From: Streptomyces bikiniensis
GTDB taxonomy: Bacteria; Actinomycetota; Actinomycetes; Streptomycetales; Streptomycetaceae
Reading direction: 5' to 3'
Length of the DNA: 11,685 nt
NCBI GenBank assembly: GCA_000716465.1
Contig: JNWL01000082.1
Coordinates: forward strand, 1 to 11,685
In this document: piece after piece, positions 1 to 6,055 of the stretch
Layout: every line of letters begins with the position of its first letter
How positions within the stretch are numbered: position 1 is the first letter of the stretch
The notes under the pieces: model-generated
Seen by the model: the letters and a program-made list of their open reading frames with translations, nothing else
The model's database searches: none
Told to the model about the DNA's origin: nothing
Position numbers and translations under genes: made by a program

Positions 1-2
1 AC

Positions 3-86
3 GAGATACGCGCAGATCTCCACCTCGGCCTGCTTCAACTCGCCTGCAGCATCATCTGCTTGCGACGCCTACGAACCTCATTCTGA
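3..86 (+). pseudogene. C-terminal tail of an IS5-type transposase (cut by window edge)
   Basis: An open frame enters from the left edge and stops at TGA 84-86. Its 27 residues, ending LACSIICLRRLRTSF, match my memory of the C-terminus of streptomycete IS5-family DDE transposases, which finish in an RRLRTSF-type tail. Only the tail is visible, so I cannot say whether the gene is intact outside the window. The outer IS end should lie within a few tens of bases after the stop, but I could not define a terminal repeat. The call rests on recognising this short tail. Confidence 0.5.
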
Positions 87-331
87 AACGATCAGTAAGC
101 GTGCTGTTTTGGCTGTGGTCGGAGCGGTGCGCCGGTACCTCGCAGAGTCCTGGGGAGGGCTCGGCGAGTGCGTGTCTCGGTCCATGCTCCGCAAGCAGGT
201 CGGGATCGCGTGGCCCGGCGTCCTGCCTTTCGGGGTCTCCTGGTGGTGTCCTCACGGTCCCCGGGGGACTCGCCGGGCACAACGGCGTATCGAGCCGCAC
301 TATTCCAGGCCCCTGCCCGCAGACTGGGATC
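87..331. other. Intergenic region between transposase tail and oxidoreductase
   Basis: These 245 bp hold no supportable gene. The reading frame of the downstream oxidoreductase stays open upstream to about position 101, but that part reads as low-complexity sequence unlike the family N-terminus. No convincing -35/-10 pair or Shine-Dalgarno was found. The first bases probably include the outer end of the left insertion sequence. Confidence 0.5.
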
Positions 332-1774
332 ATGACACATACGGTGGAAGACGAGCAGGTCTACGACGTGGTGGTACTGGGCGCGGGACCGGTCGGCGAG
401 AACGTCGCCGACCGGGTGCGGGCGGCCGGTCTGAGTGCGGCGATCGTCGAGAGCGAGCTGATCGGCGGCGAGTGCTCGTACTGGGCCTGCATGCCCAGCA
501 AGGCGCTCCTCCGCCCCGGGATCGCCCGCTCCGACGCCCGCGCGCTCCCCGGACTGCGCGAGGCGGTCGGCGGCCCCCTGGCCGCGGCGGCGGTCCTCGC
601 CCACCGGAACGAGGTCGTCGGCGACTGGAAGGACGACGGCCAGCTCGACTGGCTGGACTCGATCGGTGTCCGGGTCCTGCGCGGCCACGGCCGCCTGGCC
701 GGGCCGCGCCGGGTCGAGGTCGTGAGCCCCGAGGGCGAGCGGCACGTGCTCACCGCCCGGCACGCGGTCGCCGTCTGCACCGGCAGCCGCGCCGTCCTGC
801 CGGAGCTGCCCGGACTGCCCGGGGCCCGCCCCTGGACCAGCCGCGAGGCGACCTCCGCCCGGCACGTGCCCGAACGGCTCGCCGTGGTGGGCGGGGGAGT
901 GGTGGGCACGGAGATGGCCACCGCCTGGCAGGCCCTCGGCTCGAAGGTGACCGTGCTCGTACGGGGCGGGGGCCTGCTCCCCCGCATGGAGCCCTTCGTC
1001 GGCGAGCACGTCGCCGGGGCCCTGAAGGAGCGCGGCGCGGACATCCGCGAGGGCGCGTCCGTCACGGCGGTGGTACGGGACGGGAGCAGCGGACCGGTCA
1101 CGGTGCTCCTGGAGGGCGGCGACCGCGTCGAGGCCGACGAGGTGCTCTTCGCGACCGGCCGGGCCCCGCGCACCGAGGACGTCGGCCTGGAGACGGTCGG
1201 CCTGGAGCCCGGCTCCTGGCTGGACGTCGACGACAGCCTCCGGGTCCGCGGCACCGACTGGCTCTACGCCGTCGGGGACGTCAACCGCCGCGCCCTCCTG
1301 ACCCACCAGGGCAAGTACCAGGCCCGGATCGCGGGCGCCGCCATCGCCGCCCGCGCGCAGGGGGAGGCCCTTCCGGACGCCGGGAGCTGGAGCGCGTACG
1401 CCGCCACGGCCGACCACGCGGCCGTGCCGCAGGTGGTCTTCACCGACCCGGAGGCGGCCGCCGTCGGCCTGACGCTCGCGGAGGCGGAGCGGGCCGGACT
1501 GCGCGTCCGGGCCGTGGACCTCGACATGACGCAGGTCGCGGGGGCCGGGCTCTACGCGCCGGGCTACCGGGGTCACGCCCGGATGGTGGTGGACCTGGAC
1601 CGGGAGGTCGTCGTCGGCGCCTCCTTCGTGGGCCCGGGGATCGGTGAACTGCTCCACTCGGCGACGGTCGCGGTCGTCGGCGAGGTCCCGATCGCCCGCC
1701 TGTGGCACGCCGTCCCCTCGTACCCCACCCTGAGCGAGGCGTGGCTGCGGCTCCTGGAGGCCTACCGGGGCTGA
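332..1774 (+). CDS. FAD-dependent pyridine nucleotide-disulfide oxidoreductase (dihydrolipoamide dehydrogenase/mercuric reductase-like)
   Basis: The 480-residue product has the length and domain order of class I flavoprotein disulfide reductases. An FAD Rossmann motif GAGPVG lies at residues 17-22. The redox cysteines C48 and C53 are in GGECSYWACMPSK. The NAD(P) motif GGGVVG is at 187-192, the second FAD motif LYAVGD ends at D316, and a C-terminal dimerisation domain follows. Such enzymes move electrons between NAD(P)H, FAD and a disulfide or metal substrate in the cytoplasm. In the C-terminal motif normally read as HPTLSE, this protein has Y464-PTLS-E469, so the usual catalytic His is missing although the Glu is kept; H459 lies nearby. 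The substrate is therefore uncertain and the enzyme need not be a lipoamide dehydrogenase. ATG 332 was chosen because the fold begins right after it, but no clear ribosome site precedes it. The gene is convergent with the TetR gene and has no obvious operon partner. Confidence 0.9.
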   Translation: MTHTVEDEQVYDVVVLGAGPVGENVADRVRAAGLSAAIVESELIGGECSYWACMPSKALLRPGIARSDARALPGLREAVGGPLAAAAVLAHRNEVVGDWKDDGQLDWLDSIGVRVLRGHGRLAGPRRVEVVSPEGERHVLTARHAVAVCTGSRAVLPELPGLPGARPWTSREATSARHVPERLAVVGGGVVGTEMATAWQALGSKVTVLVRGGGLLPRMEPFVGEHVAGALKERGADIREGASVTAVVRDGSSGPVTVLLEGGDRVEADEVLFATGRAPRTEDVGLETVGLEPGSWLDVDDSLRVRGTDWLYAVGDVNRRALLTHQGKYQARIAGAAIAARAQGEALPDAGSWSAYAATADHAAVPQVVFTDPEAAAVGLTLAEAERAGLRVRAVDLDMTQVAGAGLYAPGYRGHARMVVDLDREVVVGASFVGPGIGELLHSATVAVVGEVPIARLWHAVPSYPTLSEAWLRLLEAYRG

Positions 1775-1782
1775 GGCCTCGC

Positions 1783-1827
1783 CCGGGACCACCGGGACCA
1801 CCGGGACCACCAGGGCCACCGGGTCCG
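1783..1827. repeat. Five-unit 9-bp tandem repeat in a convergent gap
   Basis: Three exact copies of CCGGGACCA (1783-1809) are followed by two degenerate copies, CCAGGGCCA and CCGGGTCCG. The array fills most of the 73-bp gap between the convergent oxidoreductase and TetR genes. GGACC and GGTCC within it can pair, so it may also act as a weak bidirectional terminator. No T-tract is present. Confidence 0.7.
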
Positions 1828-1847
1828 AGGGCCCGTCACCGGCCCCG

Positions 1848-2456
1848 TCACCGCTCGGCGGGAGCGCCCCGCGGGACCAGGGCCAGTGCCGCCGAGCGGG
1901 CCACCTCCAGGGCGCCGTCCGGTCCCTGGCCCAGGACCACCCGGGTGCTCAACCCGTCGAGCAGGGCGAGGAGTTCGGAGGCGCGGGCGGCGGTGTCCAG
2001 CGGGGCGAAGCGCCCCCGCGCCACGCCCGTCGCGAGCAGGGCCTCCAGGTCCTCCTGCCAGCCCCGGTCCAGCTCGACCTGGGCCTCGCGCAGCGCGTCG
2101 TTCCCGGCCGCGCGGGCCCAGAGCTCGATCCACAGCGTCCAGCGCGGGTCGCGGGGCCCGCACGGCAGGTAGAGCTTCAGGAAGAGGTCCAGTTTGCGCT
2201 CGGCCGGGACCCGCCGGCCGAGCAGCGCGCGGCGCTCCCCGGCCAGGGCCGCCTCGCTCCAGCGGAGGGCGGCGAGCAGCAGCAGGTCCTTGCTGCCGAA
2301 GTAGTACAGGATGTGGCCGCCGCTCGTGCCGAGCCGCTCCGCGAGCGCCGACATGGTGAGCGAGGCGAGGCCGTCCTCGGCGATCGCCGCCATGGCTTCC
2401 TCCAGCATCCGCTCCTGGGTGACGTGCCCGTCCCGCCGTCGTGCCGTGCCTGCCAC
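1848..2456 (-). CDS. TetR/AcrR family transcriptional regulator
   Basis: From GTG 2456 the product is 202 residues, typical of TetR repressors. The N-terminal DNA-binding domain is clear: a first helix around QERMLEEAMAAIAEDG (14-29), then the helix-turn-helix at about 34-54, ending in the family signature HILYYFGSKDLLL. The C-terminal two thirds is a helical ligand-binding and dimer domain with no predictable ligand. The frame stays open upstream to about 2624, but that extra part is an Arg-rich run encoded by a 15-bp tandem repeat and is probably untranslated leader. GTG 2423 is another possible start. The gene is divergent from the NCS1 permease, and a 37-bp perfect palindrome lies between them. 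The natural inference is autoregulation plus repression of the permease/amidohydrolase operon, relieved by a substrate-related ligand. Confidence 0.9.
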   Translation of the reverse strand: MAGTARRRDGHVTQERMLEEAMAAIAEDGLASLTMSALAERLGTSGGHILYYFGSKDLLLLAALRWSEAALAGERRALLGRRVPAERKLDLFLKLYLPCGPRDPRWTLWIELWARAAGNDALREAQVELDRGWQEDLEALLATGVARGRFAPLDTAARASELLALLDGLSTRVVLGQGPDGALEVARSAALALVPRGAPAER

Positions 2457-2498
2457 CGCCGCCGTCCCCGTCCCGTTCTTCCGACCGCTCCGCCGCGC

Positions 2499-2523
2499 AC
2501 GGATCCGTCGTGCGCGGATCCGT
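2499..2523. repeat. 15-bp tandem repeat with two GGATCC palindromes in the tetR leader
   Basis: ACGGATCCGT (2499-2508) is a perfect palindrome. CGGATCCG recurs exactly 15 bp later at 2515-2522, and a degenerate CGGACCG follows at 2530-2536. The repeat lies between the likely tetR start and the main operator. It could be a secondary protein site or simple slippage; nothing decides between these. Confidence 0.55.
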
Positions 2524-2561
2524 CCTGTACGGACCGACCCTAACCGCAACCTCCGAAGGTC

Positions 2562-2591
2562 TTGACGCGGCCGGAACCTTTCGCACATCTT
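2562..2591 (+). promoter_or_regulatory. Predicted promoter of the permease-amidohydrolase operon
   Basis: TTGACG (2562-2567) is a good -35 element for the major actinobacterial sigma factor. An 18-bp spacer leads to CATCTT (2586-2591) as a modest -10 element, placing the start of transcription near 2598. The -10 and the start would lie inside the long palindrome, so a bound TetR dimer would block RNA polymerase. The -10 match is weak, so this remains a prediction. Confidence 0.4.
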
Positions 2592-2625
2592 GAATGCCGT
2601 TCTAAAACTTAGAACGGCATTCAAG
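2589..2625. promoter_or_regulatory. 37-bp perfect palindromic operator (probable TetR site)
   Basis: Left arm CTTGAATGCCGTTCTAA (2589-2605) and right arm TTAGAACGGCATTCAAG (2609-2625) are perfect reverse complements separated by AAC. Each arm also contains a smaller imperfect palindrome, GAATGCCGTTC at 2592-2602 and GAACGGCATTC at 2612-2622. Their centres are 20 bp (about two helical turns) apart, an arrangement that could seat two repressor dimers, as known for QacR-like TetR proteins. It lies between the divergent tetR and permease genes and ends 13 bp before the permease start. Confidence 0.8.
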
Positions 2626-2638
2626 ACAGGAGTGCGGT

Positions 2639-4054
2639 GTGCTCGGACACGAGACGGCGGCCGTGACCCCCGGGGCCACGAGGACCACGGGCCGCGACGA
2701 GGTGTTCCAGGTCGAGGAACACGGGATCGACCCCATACCCGACGCCGAACGGCACGGCAGCGCCAAGGACGTCTTCTGGCTCTGGTTCGGCTCCAACCTC
2801 ACCTTCACCTACGTCATCAACGGCGCCCTCGCCGTCGCCTTCGGGCTCTCCTTCTGGCAGGCCACCGCCGTCGTCGTGATCGGAGGCCTCGCCTTCCTCG
2901 CCATCGGCGCGGCCGGCCTCAGCGGCGTGCGCACCGGCACCGCCACCCTCGTCGTCTCCCGCGCCGCCTTCGGCCGCCGCGGCAACTGGCCCGCTGGCCT
3001 CCTCAACTGGATCGTCGGCATCGGCTACACCGTCGTGAACACGGTGGTCGGCACCCTCGCCCTCGAAGCCTTCCTGGCCGGCCTCGGCTGGAGCGGCGGA
3101 CACGCCCCCCGGGCCCTGGCCCTCGCCGTCACCCTCGCGCTGACCTTCGCCGTCGCGCTCTGGGGCCACGCCACCGTCCAGTTCGCCGAACGCTGGATGG
3201 CGTACGTCCTCGCCGTCGGCTTCGCCGCCCTGGTCGTCCTCGTCCTGCCCGGCGCCGACACCTCCGCCCCCGCCGCCGCGCCCGGCGCCCAGGCCTGGAG
3301 CCTCGCCTTCGTCGTCGTGCTCGCGGGCCCCTTCTCGTACCTCCCGATGCCCGCCGACTACACCCGCTACCTGCCCCGTACGACCTCCCTCAAGGCCGTC
3401 ACCCGCAGCGGCGCCCTCGGCGGCTTCCTCTCCTCCGTCGCCCTCGGCGTCGCCGGCGCGGCCGCCGCGACCCGGGCCGACATGACCGACGCCGTCGCGG
3501 GCACCGAGAGCCTGCTGCCCGGCTGGTTCCAGCCGCTCTTCCTCGCCCTGGTCCTCGGCGGCTCCGTCACCAACTCGATCATCACGCTCTACTCCTCCAG
3601 CCTGAACCTCCAGGTCCTCGGCATCCCCTGGAGCCGGGCCCGCGCCATCGTCGTCAGCGCCGCCGTCACCGCCGCCGGCTCCCTCGGCGCCCTCTTCCTC
3701 ACCGACTTCACCACCTCGCTCCTCTCCTTCCTCTCCCTCCTGATCATCGTCTTCGCACCCTGGGGCGGGGTCTTCCTCGCCGACATGGTGCTGCGCCGCT
3801 GCACCTACGACTCCGCAGGGCTGCACGCGGACACCGGCGGCCCCTACTGGTACCGCTCCGGCTGGCACCCGGCCGGTCTCGCCGCCCTCCTCGCGGGCCT
3901 CGTCTTCTCCGCCCTGACCTGCGACTCCGAACTGTGGACCGGCCCCCTGGTCGCCCCGCTCGGCGGCGCGGACCTCACCCTGCTCGGCGCGGCCGTCTCC
4001 GCCCTGGTGTACGTGCTCCTCGCCCGGGGGCACGTCACCCCGCACCGCCCCTGA
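2639..4054 (+). CDS. NCS1 family nucleobase permease (cytosine/purine permease-like)
   Basis: The product is a 471-residue, very hydrophobic inner-membrane protein of the size of nucleobase:cation symporter-1 carriers, consistent with about 12 transmembrane segments. The N-terminus carries the family signature GIDPIP...ER followed by FWLWFGSNLTF (about residues 29-56), and a central YLPMPADYTRYLP segment is also typical. Known family members import cytosine, purines, allantoin or hydantoins with Na+ or H+; the actual substrate cannot be read from sequence. GTG 2639 is well supported by AGGAG at 2628-2632, six bases upstream. The gene directly follows the palindromic operator and precedes the amidohydrolase by 47 bp on the same strand, so the two are probably cotranscribed and the permease may import the hydrolase substrate. 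Confidence 0.9.
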   Translation: MLGHETAAVTPGATRTTGRDEVFQVEEHGIDPIPDAERHGSAKDVFWLWFGSNLTFTYVINGALAVAFGLSFWQATAVVVIGGLAFLAIGAAGLSGVRTGTATLVVSRAAFGRRGNWPAGLLNWIVGIGYTVVNTVVGTLALEAFLAGLGWSGGHAPRALALAVTLALTFAVALWGHATVQFAERWMAYVLAVGFAALVVLVLPGADTSAPAAAPGAQAWSLAFVVVLAGPFSYLPMPADYTRYLPRTTSLKAVTRSGALGGFLSSVALGVAGAAAATRADMTDAVAGTESLLPGWFQPLFLALVLGGSVTNSIITLYSSSLNLQVLGIPWSRARAIVVSAAVTAAGSLGALFLTDFTTSLLSFLSLLIIVFAPWGGVFLADMVLRRCTYDSAGLHADTGGPYWYRSGWHPAGLAALLAGLVFSALTCDSELWTGPLVAPLGGADLTLLGAAVSALVYVLLARGHVTPHRP

Positions 4055-4101
4055 CCGTCACCGCACCCCCACCCCTCCCGCATGCCATGGAGCCACCCCG
4101 C

Positions 4102-5775
4102 ATGAACAGCACCGCCCCCGTGCCCGCCCCCGCCGACCTCGTCCTCACCGGCGCCCGGATCCACACCGTCGACCCCGACCTCCCCGAGGCCCAGGCGCTC
4201 GCCGTCCGCGGCGGCCGCATCGTCTGGGTCGGCTCCGATGACGGGGCCGCCGCCTGGACCGGGCCCGGCACCCGCGTCCTCGACGCCGGCGGACGACTCG
4301 TCCTGCCCGGCTTCGTCGACGCCCACAACCACGTCCGCCTCGGCTCCGACGACGCCTGCGTCCAGCTCGCCGGCGCCCGCACCCTCCACGAGATCCACGA
4401 ACGCGTCCGCACCTGGCACGCGGCGCACCCGGACGCCGAGTGGATCGAGGCCGAGGCCTTCGACTACTCGGCCGTGCCCGGCGGACGCATGCCCACCGCC
4501 GCCGACCTCGACCCGGCCACCGGCGACACCCCCGCCCTCGTCCTCAGCTACGACGTGCACACCGCCTGGCTGAACACCGCCGCCCTCAAGCGCCTCGGCG
4601 TCGACCGCGACCACACCGACCTGCCCTTCGGCCGGGCCGTCACCGACCCGGCGACCGGCGAACCCACCGGATTCGTCAAGGACTTCGCGATCAAGGGCCT
4701 CTCCCGCGAGGGCCACCGCGCCCTGCGCGACCTCGGCCTGCCCTGGGCCTCGCCCGACCGCCAGTACGGACGGCTCGCCAAGAGCCTGGACGACGCCATC
4801 GGCTTCGGCATCACCACCGTGGTCGAACCGCAGAACTCCCTGGACGACCTCGCCCTCTTCGAGCGCGCCCGCGACGAGGGCCGGCTGCGCTCCCGGATCG
4901 TCGCCGCCCTCTTCCACCCGCGCGGCACCACCGAGGCGGACCTCGACGCCTTCGCGGCGGCGGCCGCCGCGTACGACGACGACCGGCTGCGGGTCGGCCC
5001 GCTCAAGCTGTACATCGACGACGTCGTGGAGCCACGCACCGCCGCCCTCCTGGAGCCGTACGCGGGCTGCTCCCACCACCGCGGCGACACCTTCTACCCG
5101 CCGGAGGAGTTCGCCGCGCTGCTCACCCGGCTCGACGCGCGCGGCTTCCAGTGCTTCGTCCACGCCACCGGCGACCGGGGCATCCGCACCGTCCTCGACG
5201 CCGTCGAACGCGCCCGCGCCGTCAACGGGCCGCGCGACGCGCGCCACCAGGTCGTCCACGTCGAGTGCCTCGACCCGGAGGACACCCCGCGCTTCGCCGC
5301 GCTCGGCGTCGTCGCCTGCATGCAGCCCCGGCACGCCGCCCCCGACATCGCGGGACCGGGCCAGGACTGGGCCGAGAACGTCGGCCCCGACCGCTGGCAC
5401 AAGGCCTGGCCGCTGCGCAGTCTGCACGCGGCCGGCGCGGTCCTCGCCCTCTCCAGCGACTGGAACGTCGCCGAGATGGACCCCATGGTCGGCATCCACG
5501 CCGCCGTCACCCGCCGCCCGCCCGGCGGCGGCGAGGCCTGGACGGCCGGCGAGACGATCGACGTCGCCACCGCCGTCGAGGGCTACACGATGGGCTCGGC
5601 GTACGCCAACTTCCTGGAGCACGAGCGCGGTTCCCTCACCGCGGGCAAGCTTGCCGACTTCGTCGTCCTCTCCCGCGACATCCTCCGCGTCGCCCCCGAG
5701 GACATCCCGGGCACCGTCGCGGAGACGGTCGTGGTCGGCGGCGAGGTGGTCGTGGAGCGCCGCGCGGGGGAGTGA
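4102..5775 (+). CDS. Amidohydrolase family 3 metal-dependent hydrolase (YtcJ-like)
   Basis: The 557-residue product has the split beta-sandwich plus TIM-barrel layout of the amidohydrolase superfamily. An N-terminal strand segment (ADLVLTGARIHTVD) is followed by the metal-binding HxH, H75 and H77, in GFVDAHNH. Lys302 in PLKLYIDD is the likely carboxylated bridge. H354 (VHATGDRG), H386 (VHVECLD) and D453 (LSSDWN) complete the expected ligands, so it looks catalytically competent. The C-terminus returns to the sandwich (GKLADFVVLSRD). Relatives hydrolyse N-substituted formamides, cyclic amides and similar C-N bonds; the substrate here is unknown. ATG 4102 was chosen because GGAG precedes it by nine bases; ATG 4087 in frame lacks such a site. 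Pairing with an NCS1 permease suggests uptake and ring-opening or deamidation of a nucleobase-like or cyclic amide compound. Confidence 0.88.
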   Translation: MNSTAPVPAPADLVLTGARIHTVDPDLPEAQALAVRGGRIVWVGSDDGAAAWTGPGTRVLDAGGRLVLPGFVDAHNHVRLGSDDACVQLAGARTLHEIHERVRTWHAAHPDAEWIEAEAFDYSAVPGGRMPTAADLDPATGDTPALVLSYDVHTAWLNTAALKRLGVDRDHTDLPFGRAVTDPATGEPTGFVKDFAIKGLSREGHRALRDLGLPWASPDRQYGRLAKSLDDAIGFGITTVVEPQNSLDDLALFERARDEGRLRSRIVAALFHPRGTTEADLDAFAAAAAAYDDDRLRVGPLKLYIDDVVEPRTAALLEPYAGCSHHRGDTFYPPEEFAALLTRLDARGFQCFVHATGDRGIRTVLDAVERARAVNGPRDARHQVVHVECLDPEDTPRFAALGVVACMQPRHAAPDIAGPGQDWAENVGPDRWHKAWPLRSLHAAGAVLALSSDWNVAEMDPMVGIHAAVTRRPPGGGEAWTAGETIDVATAVEGYTMGSAYANFLEHERGSLTAGKLADFVVLSRDILRVAPEDIPGTVAETVVVGGEVVVERRAGE

Positions 5776-5791
5776 CCCGGGCACGGGAGGA

Positions 5792-5830
5792 AGGGGCGAA
5801 CGGCGGGTGGGCGCCCCGCCGTTCGCCCCT
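5792..5830 (+). terminator. Strong hairpin terminator after the amidohydrolase
   Basis: AGGGGCGAACGGCGGG (5792-5807) pairs perfectly with CCCGCCGTTCGCCCCT (5815-5830) around a 7-nt loop. The run CCCCTTT follows. It begins 16 bp after the amidohydrolase stop and is the clearest terminator in the window, although the T-tract is short, as is common in streptomycetes. Confidence 0.8.
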
Positions 5831-6055
5831 CCCCTTTAATCGCTGGCGCGCGGGCCGGCGGTCCCTCTACGGTGTCGGTGCGTCCGCGCTCCCGGTGCGC
5901 TCGGCCGCGGCTCCTTCCTTCCGACACAAAGCGACGCCGCCGCCACCTCCGATCTCGGGAAGCGCGGTCGCCCTCGCCCGGGCGCGCCTTCGGCCCGGGC
6001 CCTCCGCCTTCCTCGGATCCTGGGGGATTCACTGCCTCGTCGTCACTTCCGGTAC
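5831..6055 (+). other. Structured non-coding leader upstream of the Ro60-like gene
   Basis: These 225 bp between the operon terminator and the TROVE gene contain no convincing coding sequence. They hold a long imperfect hairpin (5871-5947, described separately) and a second stem made of two copies of GCCCGGGC (5976-5983 and 5993-6000) around a 9-nt loop. TACGGT at 5868-5873 resembles a -10 element, but no good -35 precedes it at normal spacing. GGGGGA at 6022-6027 is Shine-Dalgarno-like but sits too far from GTG 6056 to serve it. Confidence 0.5.
5871..5947 (+). ncRNA. Candidate Y-RNA-like hairpin (speculative)
   Basis: GGTGTCGGTGCGTC (5871-5884) can pair with the segment 5933-5947 in 14 positions, including one G-U wobble, with one mismatch (T5875/C5943) and one bulged C (5937). 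This closes a large loop containing the pyrimidine-rich CTCCTTCCTTCC (5911-5922). A competing perfect 7-bp stem is GTGTCGG (5872-5878) with CCGACAC (5921-5927). Y RNAs that bind Ro proteins have a long end-to-end stem with a bulge and a pyrimidine-rich loop, and bacterial ones are often encoded beside the Ro gene. I could not find the conserved Ro-binding sequence or a clear tRNA-like T-arm. GC-rich DNA forms stems easily, so the call is weak. Confidence 0.22.

Noticed and set aside
92..1819. 575-codon open frame on the minus strand
   Set aside because: It is antisense to the oxidoreductase, has Gly/Arg/Asp-rich composition without domain features, and arises from high GC at third positions of the real gene.
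2621..4045. Minus-strand frame of 474 codons opposite the permease
   Set aside because: Extreme Gly/Glu/Ala composition with no motif; a shadow of the permease gene.
2590..4101. Long upstream extension of the amidohydrolase frame
   Set aside because: The extension overlaps the whole permease in another frame and reads as Arg/Pro-rich nonsense; the hydrolase fold starts right after 4102.
3844..5784. Minus-strand frame of 646 codons opposite the amidohydrolase
   Set aside because: Shadow of a gene whose metal ligands are all in the plus-strand frame.
6017..6042. tRNA-like T-arm (GGATTCACT) in the TROVE leader
   Set aside because: Only about four of five stem pairs form and the T-loop consensus is not met, so it does not support a tRNA-like Y-RNA domain.
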